Notes: generated by a model from the sequence alone, not told the origin. A stretch of DNA of 64,000 nucleotides from Rhodanobacter sp. Root480 (GCF_001426645.1 NZ_LMEX01000002.1:764322-828321); one strand, 5' to 3'; shown: positions 20,923 to 29,450, counted from the stretch's first letter. Numbers and translations are program-made.

Positions 20923-21533
20923 GGCTGCACCTGCGTGGTGGTGCGGGCGGGGCGCAGATAGCCCGATACGGTGAGCTGCACTTCCAGCGGCGCGGTACCG
21001 TCCTGCTGCGCTGCCGTCGGGTTGCGGTAGATGTTGAGCTCATCGACGAACAGGTACGGCGTGCCCTGCTCCAGCGCGTGCAGCACCGCCGCCAAGGGTT
21101 CGATGGCGCAACTCAGGCTGACGCGAGCGGACGCCTTGCGATAAGGCTCGTTGCCTGCCGCCGGTGGATCGGGGATGGGCATTTTCTGGCTGACCACGCA
21201 ACCCCGGTTGGCGGTCTGTGCGGCCACCACGTCGACCACGCGCTGCATCAAACCTGCCGCCGCGGTGTTGGTATCGCTTTCGGGAAGGAACGCACTGCTG
21301 GCCGCCTGGCCCGCGCCCAACGCAGCCAGCCGCTGCTCCAGCCGTGGCTGCTCGGCGATCGCCGCGGCGTAGTGGGCGTGCGTCTGTTGCAGCTCATCCA
21401 TGCGGGCATCGATCTGCCGCAGCGGCGCCACCCACCACCAGTGCAGCAGCAGGAAATAGGCCAGCGCCAGCGCCGCCAGCAGCAACAGCATGGCGGCGAT
21501 GCGGCGCTCGCGCGGGGTGGGCGAATAACTCAT
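20919..21533 (-). CDS. gspM: Type II secretion inner-membrane protein GspM
   Basis: A 204-residue bitopic inner-membrane protein: a basic N-terminus (PRERRIAAM), one helix at about residues 13-33, then a periplasmic ferredoxin-like domain (GspMb type) after a coiled-coil stretch (about 40-75). It partners GspL in the assembly platform. ATGA overlaps join it to gspL upstream and gspN downstream. Confidence 0.9.
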   Translation of the reverse strand: MSYSPTPRERRIAAMLLLLAALALAYFLLLHWWWVAPLRQIDARMDELQQTHAHYAAAIAEQPRLEQRLAALGAGQAASSAFLPESDTNTAAAGLMQRVVDVVAAQTANRGCVVSQKMPIPDPPAAGNEPYRKASARVSLSCAIEPLAAVLHALEQGTPYLFVDELNIYRNPTAAQQDGTAPLEVQLTVSGYLRPARTTTQVQP

Positions 21534-22699
21534 GGCGCGCTGCCGCTGCTGGCCGGCACGGCGCTGCCGGCTTGCGCCTGCGCCTGCCGCAACTGCGCCA
21601 CCAGGTAGAAACGCTCCTTGCCGGTGAGCGCATCAGGCTGGATCGAGCCCTGGAAACTGGCGTCGGTGATCAGCGGTGAATCCTTCAAGGCATCCAGTAA
21701 TCGTGCCGCCTGCCGGCTCTGGCCCTGCATGCCGACCTGGCCATCGGTATCGATGCTGAGCCGCTCCAGCCAGGCGCTGTCAGGCAGACGTCTGGTCAGG
21801 TCGGCAAGCAGCGCCAGCATGGTCGTCGCATGCTGTTTGCGCTGCACCAGGAAACCGGCGGCGCCGGCGTTGTCCTGCAGTTGCTGGCGCAGGGCGAGCA
21901 CCTGCTGCGCATCGGCGTGCAGGCTTTCCACCTGCGCCTGCATCCGCACCAGCGCCTGCCGACGGTTGTGCAGGTATTGCCACAGCACCAGCGCCAGCAG
22001 CGTCACGCAGGCCACCGCCAACGCGCGATTCCAGCGGCGGCGCGGATGGACATGATGCGGCCGGCGCGGGGGCGGCAGCAGGTTGATGCCCAGCCGTCCA
22101 TTCCCCTCGGGCAGATCCACCGCATCGATGACCACACCGACGGCCGCCAGGGACGCCAGCAACGGATCGAGCCTGTTGCGCGGCGTGGCCAGCAGCTCGG
22201 CACGGAAAAGCCCGGCCGCGGCCAGCGTGGCCGACGGCAGTTCGCGCGCGGCGTAATGCACCTGTTCAACGGTGAACGGCGTCTGCCGATCCATCTCGAA
22301 CGCCATCACCTGCGCCAGCTGGCTGCGCGCGGCCAGCGGCAGCGAAACGGCGCGCCGCAATACCGTGCGCGGATCCAGCAGCAAGGCGAGGCGGCGGTCT
22401 TCGCGGTCCACACCTTGCAGCGCCGTGCTCACCGCGGTGCGTTGGGCGGGCGCGCCGTCGTCGACGGACCAGCGCGCCAGCGGCTGCACCTCGCCGACGC
22501 GGCGCAAAGTCCACTGCCCCTGTTCCTGCTGCAGCAGATGCCACGCCACGCCATCGCCCAGCCAGCCACGCCAGCGCGGCGGCAACAGCGCGCGCAGTTC
22601 AGTACCCCACCAGGCGAAAAACGCCGGGCACGGCGAGCTGCGCCAAGCCTGGCGCAGGCGATCGCGCCCCGACCGCAGCGGCGGCAGCAGCGTATTCAT
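21530..22699 (-). CDS. gspL: Type II secretion protein GspL
   Basis: A 389-residue platform protein. The N-terminal cytoplasmic domain is actin-like and binds GspE. One membrane helix lies at about residues 225-245 (VACVTLLALVLW), and the PilN-like periplasmic region carries a coiled coil. The C-terminal half is similar to PilN/fimbrial assembly proteins. Its start overlaps the gspK stop (ATGA) and its stop overlaps gspM. Confidence 0.9.
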   Translation of the reverse strand: MNTLLPPLRSGRDRLRQAWRSSPCPAFFAWWGTELRALLPPRWRGWLGDGVAWHLLQQEQGQWTLRRVGEVQPLARWSVDDGAPAQRTAVSTALQGVDREDRRLALLLDPRTVLRRAVSLPLAARSQLAQVMAFEMDRQTPFTVEQVHYAARELPSATLAAAGLFRAELLATPRNRLDPLLASLAAVGVVIDAVDLPEGNGRLGINLLPPPRRPHHVHPRRRWNRALAVACVTLLALVLWQYLHNRRQALVRMQAQVESLHADAQQVLALRQQLQDNAGAAGFLVQRKQHATTMLALLADLTRRLPDSAWLERLSIDTDGQVGMQGQSRQAARLLDALKDSPLITDASFQGSIQPDALTGKERFYLVAQLRQAQAQAGSAVPASSGSAP

Positions 22700-23562
22700 T
22701 CCTCGTCTCCCTCCTGCCAGCGCAACACCGCGTAAGGTTGCGCAGCGGCGCTCCCCGCCCGCCAGCGAACCGTGGCCCGCAATACCGCTTGCGTGCCATC
22801 CGCTAGCGTAGCTTGCGAACGCACGCTGTGGGTGACTCCGCTGCCAACGGTCAGCTCGGGATCAGCGGCATTGCGCTGCCGCGCGGCCAGGATTTCCTGC
22901 ACGCGCCCGGCGGTCATGCCGGGAATCGCGGCCAGCGCCAGCGACGTGGCCACGTTCGGGTCCGGGCTGGCCTGGCCCGACCACAAGGTGATGTGCGGCG
23001 CCAGCGTGCGATACAGCGCCGGCGTCATGCCCAGCACCATCTGCAACTCCTCGACGCTGGCGAAGGGGGCGTGCCGCGGCCGGTAGCGGCGACCCTCCGC
23101 CGCGTATCCCGCGGCATCGCCGGTCGTGCCATCGAACACGGAAGGGCTGCGCCATTCCACCACCCGCACGGCCAGCGCCTGCGCCGCATCCGGGGCCACG
23201 CCCGCGGCCTGGAACAAGCCCTGCAACACCGCTGGCGTGGCGCTGTTCAAATCCACCTTGCCGCTCTCGTCCACGGCATGAATCCGCACCTCGGCGCCGT
23301 CGTAAGACATCGTGTACAGACGGCCATCACCGATCCAGCGCTGTTTGGCGCGCGTATCGTGCAACCCGCGCAAGGCGCGCATGAGGCCCGCCTCGGCGGC
23401 GTAGTGGGCGCGGGTCTGCGCCAGTTGATGGCGCGCCAGCACCGCCTCGGTATGCACCACGGCCGCGTAGCCGCCCAGCAGCACGGCCAGCAGCGCGCAC
23501 GCCCACAACACCAGCAGCAAGGCCACGCCGCGCTGCCGTCGAGGTGATGGACATGCGCGCAT
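22696..23562 (-). CDS. gspK: Type II secretion minor pseudopilin GspK
   Basis: The large minor pseudopilin at the tip of the pseudopilus, 288 residues. It has a short basic leader (MRACPSPRRQRG) followed by the atypical VALLLVLWA hydrophobic segment of GspK, which lacks Glu5 as expected, and then the alpha-domain seen in the family (SGKVDLNSATPAVLQGLF). Unlike GspG-J here, its leader carries no palindromic insert. The start overlaps the gspJ stop by TGATG. Confidence 0.92.
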   Translation of the reverse strand: MRACPSPRRQRGVALLLVLWACALLAVLLGGYAAVVHTEAVLARHQLAQTRAHYAAEAGLMRALRGLHDTRAKQRWIGDGRLYTMSYDGAEVRIHAVDESGKVDLNSATPAVLQGLFQAAGVAPDAAQALAVRVVEWRSPSVFDGTTGDAAGYAAEGRRYRPRHAPFASVEELQMVLGMTPALYRTLAPHITLWSGQASPDPNVATSLALAAIPGMTAGRVQEILAARQRNAADPELTVGSGVTHSVRSQATLADGTQAVLRATVRWRAGSAAAQPYAVLRWQEGDEE

Positions 23563-24404
23563 CACTGCGTCCCCATGCGACGGATCGGGAGGGTCGACGC
23601 ATCGCGACGGGTATCGCCAGCCTCCACGCGCAGCGGTACCTCCAGTGTGGGCCAGGGCACCATGCCATCCAGCTGCAATTCCACCCGCACCAGCCGCGGC
23701 AACACGCGGCCATCGGGCCAGCTGGCGAGCCACGGCGTGGCGCGCCCCCGCACGTCGACGCCGCGATAGCTGAAACGGCCGGCACGCACATGATCGACCA
23801 GCACCTGCGGTTCACCCACCGGCTGCGGTTCACTGCCATCGGGCGGCAACAGGGTCAGGCCAAGTTCCAGCCGGAAGCCGCCCGTGCCGTCATCAACCAG
23901 GCGCAGGGTTTGCAGCTGCGGCCCCAACTGGCCGAGGTAACCCGGCAACGGCGCTACGTAACGCAACCGCTGCGGCGCGCCATCGACAACCAGCGGCGCG
24001 CCGTGGTCATCGTGATCAATGGTCTGATTCAACGCCTGCGCCAGCTCGCGACGCAACAGCTGCTGCGCCGCGCGCACCTGGTCGAGCCGGTCGACCCGCG
24101 CATTGCCGGCATGCACGCTGCGCGTGGCGATGCGGACGCCGGCGTAGACACCCAGCATCAGCAAGGCCAGCAAGGCCAGCGAGGCCAGGACTTCCAGGAG
24201 GGTGAAGCCTTGTTGGAGCCGGGATTGGGAATTCGGGATTCGGGATTTGTTAGAGCAAAAACGCCTCTCAGCAAGCCGTGGAGTTGGCACCGTGCCGGCA
24301 GGCTGGGCACCGAGTGCTTTCCGAATCCCGAATCCCGAATCCCAAATCCCGGGCGCGCCCCGCCAAGCTCCGGCTCTCATCGCACCACTACCGCGCCCAA
24401 TCAT
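23562..24404 (-). CDS. gspJ: Type II secretion minor pseudopilin GspJ with repeat-expanded leader
   Basis: Minor pseudopilin, 280 residues. Prepilin peptidase should cut before FTLLEVLASLALLALLML. The leader is 66 residues, several times the usual length, because the palindromic element at 24219-24360 is translated in it without a stop. The first ATG (24404) overlaps the gspI stop as ATGA; an internal Met at residue 9 starts MRAGAWRGAPG, identical to the first residues of GspI. The mature part looks like normal GspJ. Confidence 0.9.
   Translation of the reverse strand: MIGRGSGAMRAGAWRGAPGIWDSGFGIRKALGAQPAGTVPTPRLAERRFCSNKSRIPNSQSRLQQGFTLLEVLASLALLALLMLGVYAGVRIATRSVHAGNARVDRLDQVRAAQQLLRRELAQALNQTIDHDDHGAPLVVDGAPQRLRYVAPLPGYLGQLGPQLQTLRLVDDGTGGFRLELGLTLLPPDGSEPQPVGEPQVLVDHVRAGRFSYRGVDVRGRATPWLASWPDGRVLPRLVRVELQLDGMVPWPTLEVPLRVEAGDTRRDASTLPIRRMGTQ
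24219..24360. repeat. Palindromic GGGATTCGG-type repeat inside the gspJ leader
   Basis: Left arm 24219-24251 repeats units like GGGATTCGGGATT and the right arm 24321-24353 repeats the complement (CCCGAATCCCGAATCCC). The arms enclose about 70 bp of different sequence. The whole element is read in frame as part of the GspJ prepilin leader. Confidence 0.85.
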
Positions 24405-24946
24405 GGCTTCGGCGCCATCGGGTTGGCATCCGCGCCAGTCGAGAGCAGACGCAGGGTGCGGAAATTCGCCGTGTGCGGATGTGCGGCAACACCCCAGCTG
24501 ACCTGCAGATCCAGTTGGTAGAGCTGCAGCGGCGTCTGGTCATTGGCCGTAGCGGCAGCGTTCCATGGCGTCACGTCCAGTTGCCACTGGAATTTGCGAT
24601 TGAAACGACCGGCACTGTGACCCGGGCGCAGCGGCTCAACCACGTACACGCTGTCGAGCTTGCTGCGCGCCCACATCGCCGCCTCACTGGCATCGGCCGC
24701 CTGCCCGGTGAGACCGATGGCGCCACCGACGACCTGCATGAGTACTGCGAACGCGATGCCGAGCAGCGCGATCGCGGCCAGGACTTCGAGGAGGGTGAAG
24801 CCGTTGGCGCGCGTAGCGCGCGCCTGGGAATGGGGAATGGGGAATAGGGAATCGGAAAGCCCGGCGCGCGCCAGCTTTTCGCTCTTCCCATTCCCCATTC
24901 CCCATTCCCCATTCCCGGGCGCGCCCCGCCAAGCCCCCGCTCTCAT
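24401..24946 (-). CDS. gspI: Type II secretion minor pseudopilin GspI with repeat-expanded leader
   Basis: Minor pseudopilin, 181 residues, cut before FTLLEVLAAIALLGIAFAVL. The leader is 49 residues and contains the translated palindromic repeat 24826-24920 (reads as GNGEWGMGNGKSEK... up to PIPHSQARATRANG). The start MRAGAWRGAPG at 24946 overlaps the gspH stop (ATGA), which supports it. The mature domain is ordinary GspI in length and pattern. Confidence 0.9.
   Translation of the reverse strand: MRAGAWRGAPGNGEWGMGNGKSEKLARAGLSDSLFPIPHSQARATRANGFTLLEVLAAIALLGIAFAVLMQVVGGAIGLTGQAADASEAAMWARSKLDSVYVVEPLRPGHSAGRFNRKFQWQLDVTPWNAAATANDQTPLQLYQLDLQVSWGVAAHPHTANFRTLRLLSTGADANPMAPKP
24826..24920. repeat. 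Palindromic GGGAATGG-type repeat inside the gspI leader
   Basis: Left arm is four GGGAAT(G/A)G-like units, right arm four complementary CCCCATTC units, around a core of about 35 bp containing GCCAGCTTTTCGCTC. It is the same family as the repeats in gspG, gspH and gspJ, and lies in frame in the leader sequence. Confidence 0.88.
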
Positions 24947-25482
24947 CGCACCACCACCGCGCCCGTCAGCCACGCCACGTCGATACGCCATTGACGCTCG
25001 CCGCGCTGCACGATGATGTTGCCGCCGGTGGAGCTGCCGTCGGGAAAGAAGCGAATGCGGCCGGTATGGTCGTCCGGCGCATCCTCGCGGGCGCTGGTGA
25101 TGCTCAACTTCATGTCCGGTGGCAGCTGCACGGTTTGTCCGCGCGCGTTGCGCCAGCGGTTGTCGCGGGTATCGAGGTCGAACACCTGCGCCTTGCCGCG
25201 CACGATCGCCTGGGCGCGGGTGGCGCGCAGCGCGGCGGCCAGGTCGGCGCTGGCCGCCGCGGCACGGGTGCCGGCCAGGCCCTGCGTCACCGAGAATGCC
25301 ACCGCCGCCGTGGCCACACCGATCAGCAGGATCACGGCCAGCATTTCAAGGAGGGTGAAGCCTTGGGCGCGCGTTGCGCGCCCGGGAATGGGGAATGGAG
25401 AATGGGGAATGGGAAAAGCCGGCGAGCGCCAGCTTTTCGCTCTTCCCATTCCCCATTCTCCATTCCCCATTCCCCGCTTCAT
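24943..25482 (-). CDS. gspH: Type II secretion minor pseudopilin GspH with repeat-expanded leader
   Basis: Minor pseudopilin, 179 residues, cut before FTLLEMLAVILLIGVATAAV. Its 41-residue leader is almost wholly the translated palindromic repeat 25383-25476 (MKRGMGNGEWGMGRAKS... PIPHSPFPIPGRATRAQG). The start at 25482 overlaps the gspG stop (ATGA). The mature part has the GspH pattern of a central RGKAQVFDLD strand and an RIRFFPDGSSTGG loop. Confidence 0.9.
   Translation of the reverse strand: MKRGMGNGEWGMGRAKSWRSPAFPIPHSPFPIPGRATRAQGFTLLEMLAVILLIGVATAAVAFSVTQGLAGTRAAAASADLAAALRATRAQAIVRGKAQVFDLDTRDNRWRNARGQTVQLPPDMKLSITSAREDAPDDHTGRIRFFPDGSSTGGNIIVQRGERQWRIDVAWLTGAVVVR
25383..25476. repeat. 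Palindromic GGGAATGG-type repeat inside the gspH leader
   Basis: Near-perfect long palindrome: left arm GGGAATGGGGAATGG and relatives, right arm CCATTCCCCATTC and relatives, around a core with GCCAGCTTTTCGCTC shared with the gspI copy. It starts only four codons after the gspH ATG and is translated throughout. Confidence 0.9.
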
Positions 25483-26006
25483 TGCCAGCTACCCACATCC
25501 TGGCTGTAACCGTCGCCGCCGGGCTTGCCGTCCTGGCCGTAGAAGACCAGGTCGAAATTGCCGTGTTCGCCGGGCACGGTGTAGCCGAACGCATGGCCCC
25601 AGGGATCCAGCAACTGCGACGGCTTGGCGTACGGACGCTGCCAGTTCGGCGCGTTGGCGGGCTTGGTCACCAGATCCTGCAGCTGCCGTGGCGGTGAGCC
25701 GTTGTCCAGCGCATAGCTGTCGATGGCCTGGCCCAGCACCTGCAATTGCACCTTGCCCGCGCCGTACTTGCCCTTGTCCACGCTGTTGCCCACCTGCCGC
25801 ACCACGATGGTGCCCACGATGCCGATCAACACGATCACGGCCAGCATTTCCAGGAGGGTGAAGCCTTTGGCGCGCGAAGCGCGCCCGGGAATGGGGAATC
25901 GGGAATGGGGAATGGGGAAGGCTGGCAAGCACCGGCCTTTCGCTCTCTCCATTCCCGATTCCCGATTCCCGATTCCCTGCCCCACCGACGCCAGAAACTT
26001 CGCCAT
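25479..26006 (-). CDS. gspG: Type II secretion major pseudopilin GspG with repeat-expanded leader
   Basis: Major pseudopilin, 175 residues. The mature protein begins FTLLEMLAVIVLIGIVGTIVV and ends with the GspG calcium-site region (DPWGHAFGYTVPGEHG, DGKPGGDGYSQDVGSW). The leader is 48 residues (MAKFLASVGQGIGNRESG... FPIPGRASRAKG) because the repeat 25886-25977 is translated within it; typical leaders are far shorter. It follows gspF by 14 bp and overlaps gspH. Confidence 0.93.
   Translation of the reverse strand: MAKFLASVGQGIGNRESGMERAKGRCLPAFPIPHSRFPIPGRASRAKGFTLLEMLAVIVLIGIVGTIVVRQVGNSVDKGKYGAGKVQLQVLGQAIDSYALDNGSPPRQLQDLVTKPANAPNWQRPYAKPSQLLDPWGHAFGYTVPGEHGNFDLVFYGQDGKPGGDGYSQDVGSWQ
25886..25977. 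repeat. Palindromic GGGAATCGG-type repeat inside the gspG leader
   Basis: Left arm GGGAATGGGGAATCGGGAATGG and right arm with three ATTCCCGATTCCC-type units flank a 35-bp core. It is in frame with gspG. The sequence between the repeat and the FTLLE codons (GGCGCGCG-AAGCGCGCC palindrome) is also shared with gspH. Confidence 0.88.
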
Positions 26007-26020
26007 TGCCGTACTCCTCC

Positions 26021-27238
26021 TCATTGAATATTGCTGGTCAAACTCAACAGCGGCAGCAGGATCGCGGCCATGATGATCGCCACCAGTACCGTCATCACGA
26101 TGGTCAGCGCGGGCACCAGCGCGGCCAGCAGGCGGTCGATGGCGCGGCGCGATTCGATCTCGAAAGTGTCGGCCACTTTCAGCAGCATGGTGTCGAGCTG
26201 GCCGGCTTCCTCGCCCACCTGCACCATCTGCAGCGCCAGCCTTGGAAACAGGGCCGGTTGCGCCAGCGCCAGGCTCAGGCCGGAGCCACCCTTGACCTGC
26301 TCGTGGGCGCTGGCCAGCGCCGCATCCAGTGCGCGGTTGCCGGTGACCTGGCGCGCAATGGCCAGCGCGCTCAGCAGCGGCACGCCGTTTTTCAGCAGCG
26401 TGCCCAGGGTGCGGGCGATGCGCGCGGTTTCCACTTTCAGCAGCAGCGGGCCGATCCAGCGCAGGTGCAGCAGGCGGGCATGCCACGCCAGCCGTGCCTG
26501 CGGATCGCGCAGCCGCGCGCGCCACGCCACCGCGCCACCGATCAGCAACAGTGCGATCAGCCACCACCACGCCTGCAAGGTATTGCCCAACAGCAGCACC
26601 GCGCGGGTGATCCAGGGAATCGGCACCTGCATGTCCTGGAAGATCGGCACGAATTGCGGCACCACGTAGGCCAGCAGCAGCACCAGCGAACCGAGCACAC
26701 CCACCAGCAGGAACGCCGGGTAGATCAGCGCGTTGATGACGCTGCCACGCAGTTGCTGGGCGCGCTCCAGGTAATCGGCGAGGCGGCGCAGGGTTTCCTC
26801 CAGCGAACCACCGGCCTCGCCCGCGCGCACCAGGCTCACGTACAGGCGGGGAAACACGCCGTGCTCCTCGTCCAGCGCCGAAGACAACGTATTGCCGCCC
26901 CGCACCCGCTCGCGCACGCGCTCAATCAGTTTCCTGGCCCGCTCGCTTTCGGGCAGATCCAGCAGGATGCCCAACGCCCGGTCCAGCGGCTGGCCGGCGC
27001 CCAGCAAGGTCGCCAGCTGATGGGTGAACTGGGCCAGCTGGTCACCGCTGAACGGGCCGCGCGTGAACAGTGCCGCGACGCCAGCGCCACCGTCGGCCGC
27101 GTCGGCCGGCTGCGCTTCCAGCGGGGTGTGGCCCTGGTCCTGCAGGTGGGCGATCACCTCCTCTGCGCTGGACGCTTCCATCTGGCCGCGCAGGGATTCC
27201 CCCGCGCCAGTGATGGCGCGGTATCGAAAAAGGGTCAT
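26021..27238 (-). CDS. gspF: Type II secretion inner-membrane platform protein GspF
   Basis: Polytopic platform protein, 405 residues, with two GspF cytoplasmic domains and three membrane helices (about residues 170-195, 220-240, 375-398). It begins MTLFRYRAITGAGE, typical for the family, and contains the conserved AGEAGGSLEETLRRLADYLER and VGEEAGQLDTML repeats of the two domains. The 336-bp gap to gspE contains a palindromic repeat element. Confidence 0.95.
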   Translation of the reverse strand: MTLFRYRAITGAGESLRGQMEASSAEEVIAHLQDQGHTPLEAQPADAADGGAGVAALFTRGPFSGDQLAQFTHQLATLLGAGQPLDRALGILLDLPESERARKLIERVRERVRGGNTLSSALDEEHGVFPRLYVSLVRAGEAGGSLEETLRRLADYLERAQQLRGSVINALIYPAFLLVGVLGSLVLLLAYVVPQFVPIFQDMQVPIPWITRAVLLLGNTLQAWWWLIALLLIGGAVAWRARLRDPQARLAWHARLLHLRWIGPLLLKVETARIARTLGTLLKNGVPLLSALAIARQVTGNRALDAALASAHEQVKGGSGLSLALAQPALFPRLALQMVQVGEEAGQLDTMLLKVADTFEIESRRAIDRLLAALVPALTIVMTVLVAIIMAAILLPLLSLTSNIQ

Positions 27239-27300
27239 GGAACCCACTCCCCGCACAGCTCCGCGAGCTCACCCAGAAGCGAAACTGCACGGCACGTTTG

Positions 27301-27546
27301 CCCCCTCTCCCCGTGGGGGAGAGGGTTGGGGAGAGGGGCCGGGGCTTGCGGGGAAGACAGATAGGAAACCCTCCCGCAGCGTGCGTCGCTTCGTTGAGCT
27401 TTGCCGCGACGTGTTTTGCTTCGATGAGCTTCCCCGCGGCGTGTTTCGCTTCGATCAGCTTCCCCGCGGCATGTCCCCCTCTCCCTACCCTCCTCCACCC
27501 ACAAGGGGACTCCCTTCGGTCGCCGCAGGGGAGAGGGGATTACGGC
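27301..27546. repeat. Paired CTCTCCCC palindromic element (copy 3) between gspE and gspF
   Basis: The left hairpin is CTCTCCCCGTGGGGGAGAG. The middle has three direct repeats of a CTTCGATGAGCTTCCCCGCGG-like unit (27390-27470). The right end has CGCAGGGGAGAGGGGATTACGGC, the same terminal words as copies 1 and 4. It accounts for almost all of the gap inside the T2SS operon. Confidence 0.8.
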
Positions 27547-27574
27547 AGCTTCCAGCGGCGCGGCGGCGTGCTTT

Positions 27575-29296
27575 TTAGCCCTCCTGCGTAACACGCAGCA
27601 CCTCCTCCAGCGTGGTCACGCCGGCGACGGCCTTGGCGATGCCGTCTTCGTACATGGTGCGCATGCCTTCGGCGCGGGCCTGTTTTTCGATGGCGCCGGC
27701 GTCGGCCTTTTGCATCACCAGGCGGCGCAGCGGGTCGGTCATGGGCAGGAATTCCATGATCGCCTGGCGGCCGCGGTAGCCGCTGGGGTTGGCGGTGCTG
27801 CTGCCCGGTTTCCACAGGCGGATGGGGCGCTGATCGGTGTATTTCTCCAGCTCGAACTGGGCGATGACTTCGGGCGCGGGCTCGTACGCCACGGCGGTTT
27901 CCGGGTCGAGCGTGCGCACCAGCCGCTGCGCCAGGATGCCGTTGACGGTGGAACCGAGCAGGTAATCCTCCACGCCCATGTCCAGCAGCCGGGTGATGCC
28001 GCCGGCGGCCGAGTTGGTGTGCAGGGTGGACAGCACCAGGTGACCGGTGAGCGCGGACTGGATCGCGATGCGGCAGGTTTCCAGGTCGCGCATTTCGCCG
28101 ATCATGATCACGTCCGGGTCCTGCCGCACGATCGAGCGCAGCGCGCCGGCGAAATCCAGCCCGATCTGCGGTTTCACCTGGATCTGGTTGATGCCCTCGA
28201 TCTGGTATTCGACCGGGTCCTCGACCGTGATGATTTTCACGTCGGGCGTGTTGATCCGCGACAGCGCGGTGTACAGCGTGGTGGTCTTGCCCGAGCCGGT
28301 GGGGCCGGTGACCAGCAGGATGCCGTGCGGGCGCTGCAGCACGTCGACGAAACGCTGCTGGAAGCTGTCAGTGAAGCCCAGCGCGGCGAAATCGAACACC
28401 ACCGATTCGCGATCCAGGATACGCATCACCACCGACTCGCCGAAGCTGGTCGGCATGGTGGACACGCGCAGGTCCAGCTCCTTGCCCTGCACCCGCAACT
28501 GGATGCGGCCATCCTGCGGCAGGCGACGCTCGGCGATGTTCATGCGCGCCATGATCTTCACCCGCGAGATCACCGCGGCGGTGGACGACGCGGGCGGCGC
28601 CTCCACGTCATGCAGCACGCCGTCGATGCGGTAGCGCACTTTCAGCTGGTTTTCGAACGGTTCGACATGGACGTCCGAAGCGCGCTGCTCCACCGCGCGC
28701 TGCAGGATCAGGTTGACCAGCCGGATGACGGGGGCCTCGGAGGCCAGGTCGCGCAGATGCTCGACGTCGTCTTCCTCGGCCGCGCCGCCGTCAAGGTTTT
28801 CCACGATGGTGCCCATCGCCGAACGACCGCTGCCGTAATAGCGCTCGATCAGCCCGTCGATGTCCGAGCGCAGGCCGATGCGCAACGCCACCGGTCGCCC
28901 GGCGGCCAGCTCCATGGCTTGCCGTGGATAGGGATCGGCCGGATCGGCCACCACCAAGGCAAGGCCCGACGCGTCGTGCACCGGCACCACGTGCTGCTGC
29001 TTGAGGAAGCGCAGCGACACTTCCAGCTCCGCTGGCGGCAACTCCGGCGCATCGCGCGCGGCCAGCAGCGGCACCTGCAGCAGCTCGGCCCAGGCTTCGG
29101 CCAGGTCGCGTTCGGACACCAACCCCAGCCGCGCCAGCAAGGATGTCAGCGTGCCCTCGGGCGACTCCTCGTGCAGCCGCCGGGCGCGGCCCAGGTCGGA
29201 CTCCTTCAAGCGCCCCCGCGCCACCAGCAACGCGCACGCCTGCACGTCGTCGACGGCCGTATCGCGTGGTTGCGCAGGGCTGGACAAGGCCGACAT
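27575..29296 (-). CDS. gspE: Type II secretion ATPase GspE
   Basis: The cytoplasmic hexameric ATPase that drives pseudopilus assembly, 573 residues. It has a GspE N-terminal domain (binds GspL), Walker A GPTGSGKTTTLY, the Asp box, Walker B region MIGEMRDLETCRIA and the His box VLSTLHTNSA. The tetracysteine zinc-binding segment normally found before the GYRGR motif is absent: the region from RTLDPETAVAYEP to GYRGRQAI has no cysteine. The start MSALSSPAQP has a GGAGGAA ribosome-binding site. First gene of the operon. Confidence 0.95.
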   Translation of the reverse strand: MSALSSPAQPRDTAVDDVQACALLVARGRLKESDLGRARRLHEESPEGTLTSLLARLGLVSERDLAEAWAELLQVPLLAARDAPELPPAELEVSLRFLKQQHVVPVHDASGLALVVADPADPYPRQAMELAAGRPVALRIGLRSDIDGLIERYYGSGRSAMGTIVENLDGGAAEEDDVEHLRDLASEAPVIRLVNLILQRAVEQRASDVHVEPFENQLKVRYRIDGVLHDVEAPPASSTAAVISRVKIMARMNIAERRLPQDGRIQLRVQGKELDLRVSTMPTSFGESVVMRILDRESVVFDFAALGFTDSFQQRFVDVLQRPHGILLVTGPTGSGKTTTLYTALSRINTPDVKIITVEDPVEYQIEGINQIQVKPQIGLDFAGALRSIVRQDPDVIMIGEMRDLETCRIAIQSALTGHLVLSTLHTNSAAGGITRLLDMGVEDYLLGSTVNGILAQRLVRTLDPETAVAYEPAPEVIAQFELEKYTDQRPIRLWKPGSSTANPSGYRGRQAIMEFLPMTDPLRRLVMQKADAGAIEKQARAEGMRTMYEDGIAKAVAGVTTLEEVLRVTQEG

Positions 29297-29450
29297 GGGT
29301 TCCTCCGGTGGGGCAACGCTCCAACGCGCCGCGAACCCGCATTGGTAGCACAACGCGGCGGCGGCGGCGATGGCATGGGTGCTGGCGTTGCAGCCTGATG
29401 GAGGCGACCCGACCCAGCCGCTGGCTGACGGCTGGGGAATCGAAAGAAGC

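Noticed and set aside
24219..25977. Possible CRISPR array from regular GGGAATGGGG units
   Set aside because: Units are only about 8 bp, directly adjacent, palindromic, and there are no unique spacers of 30 bp or cas genes; they lie in coding frames of pseudopilin leaders.
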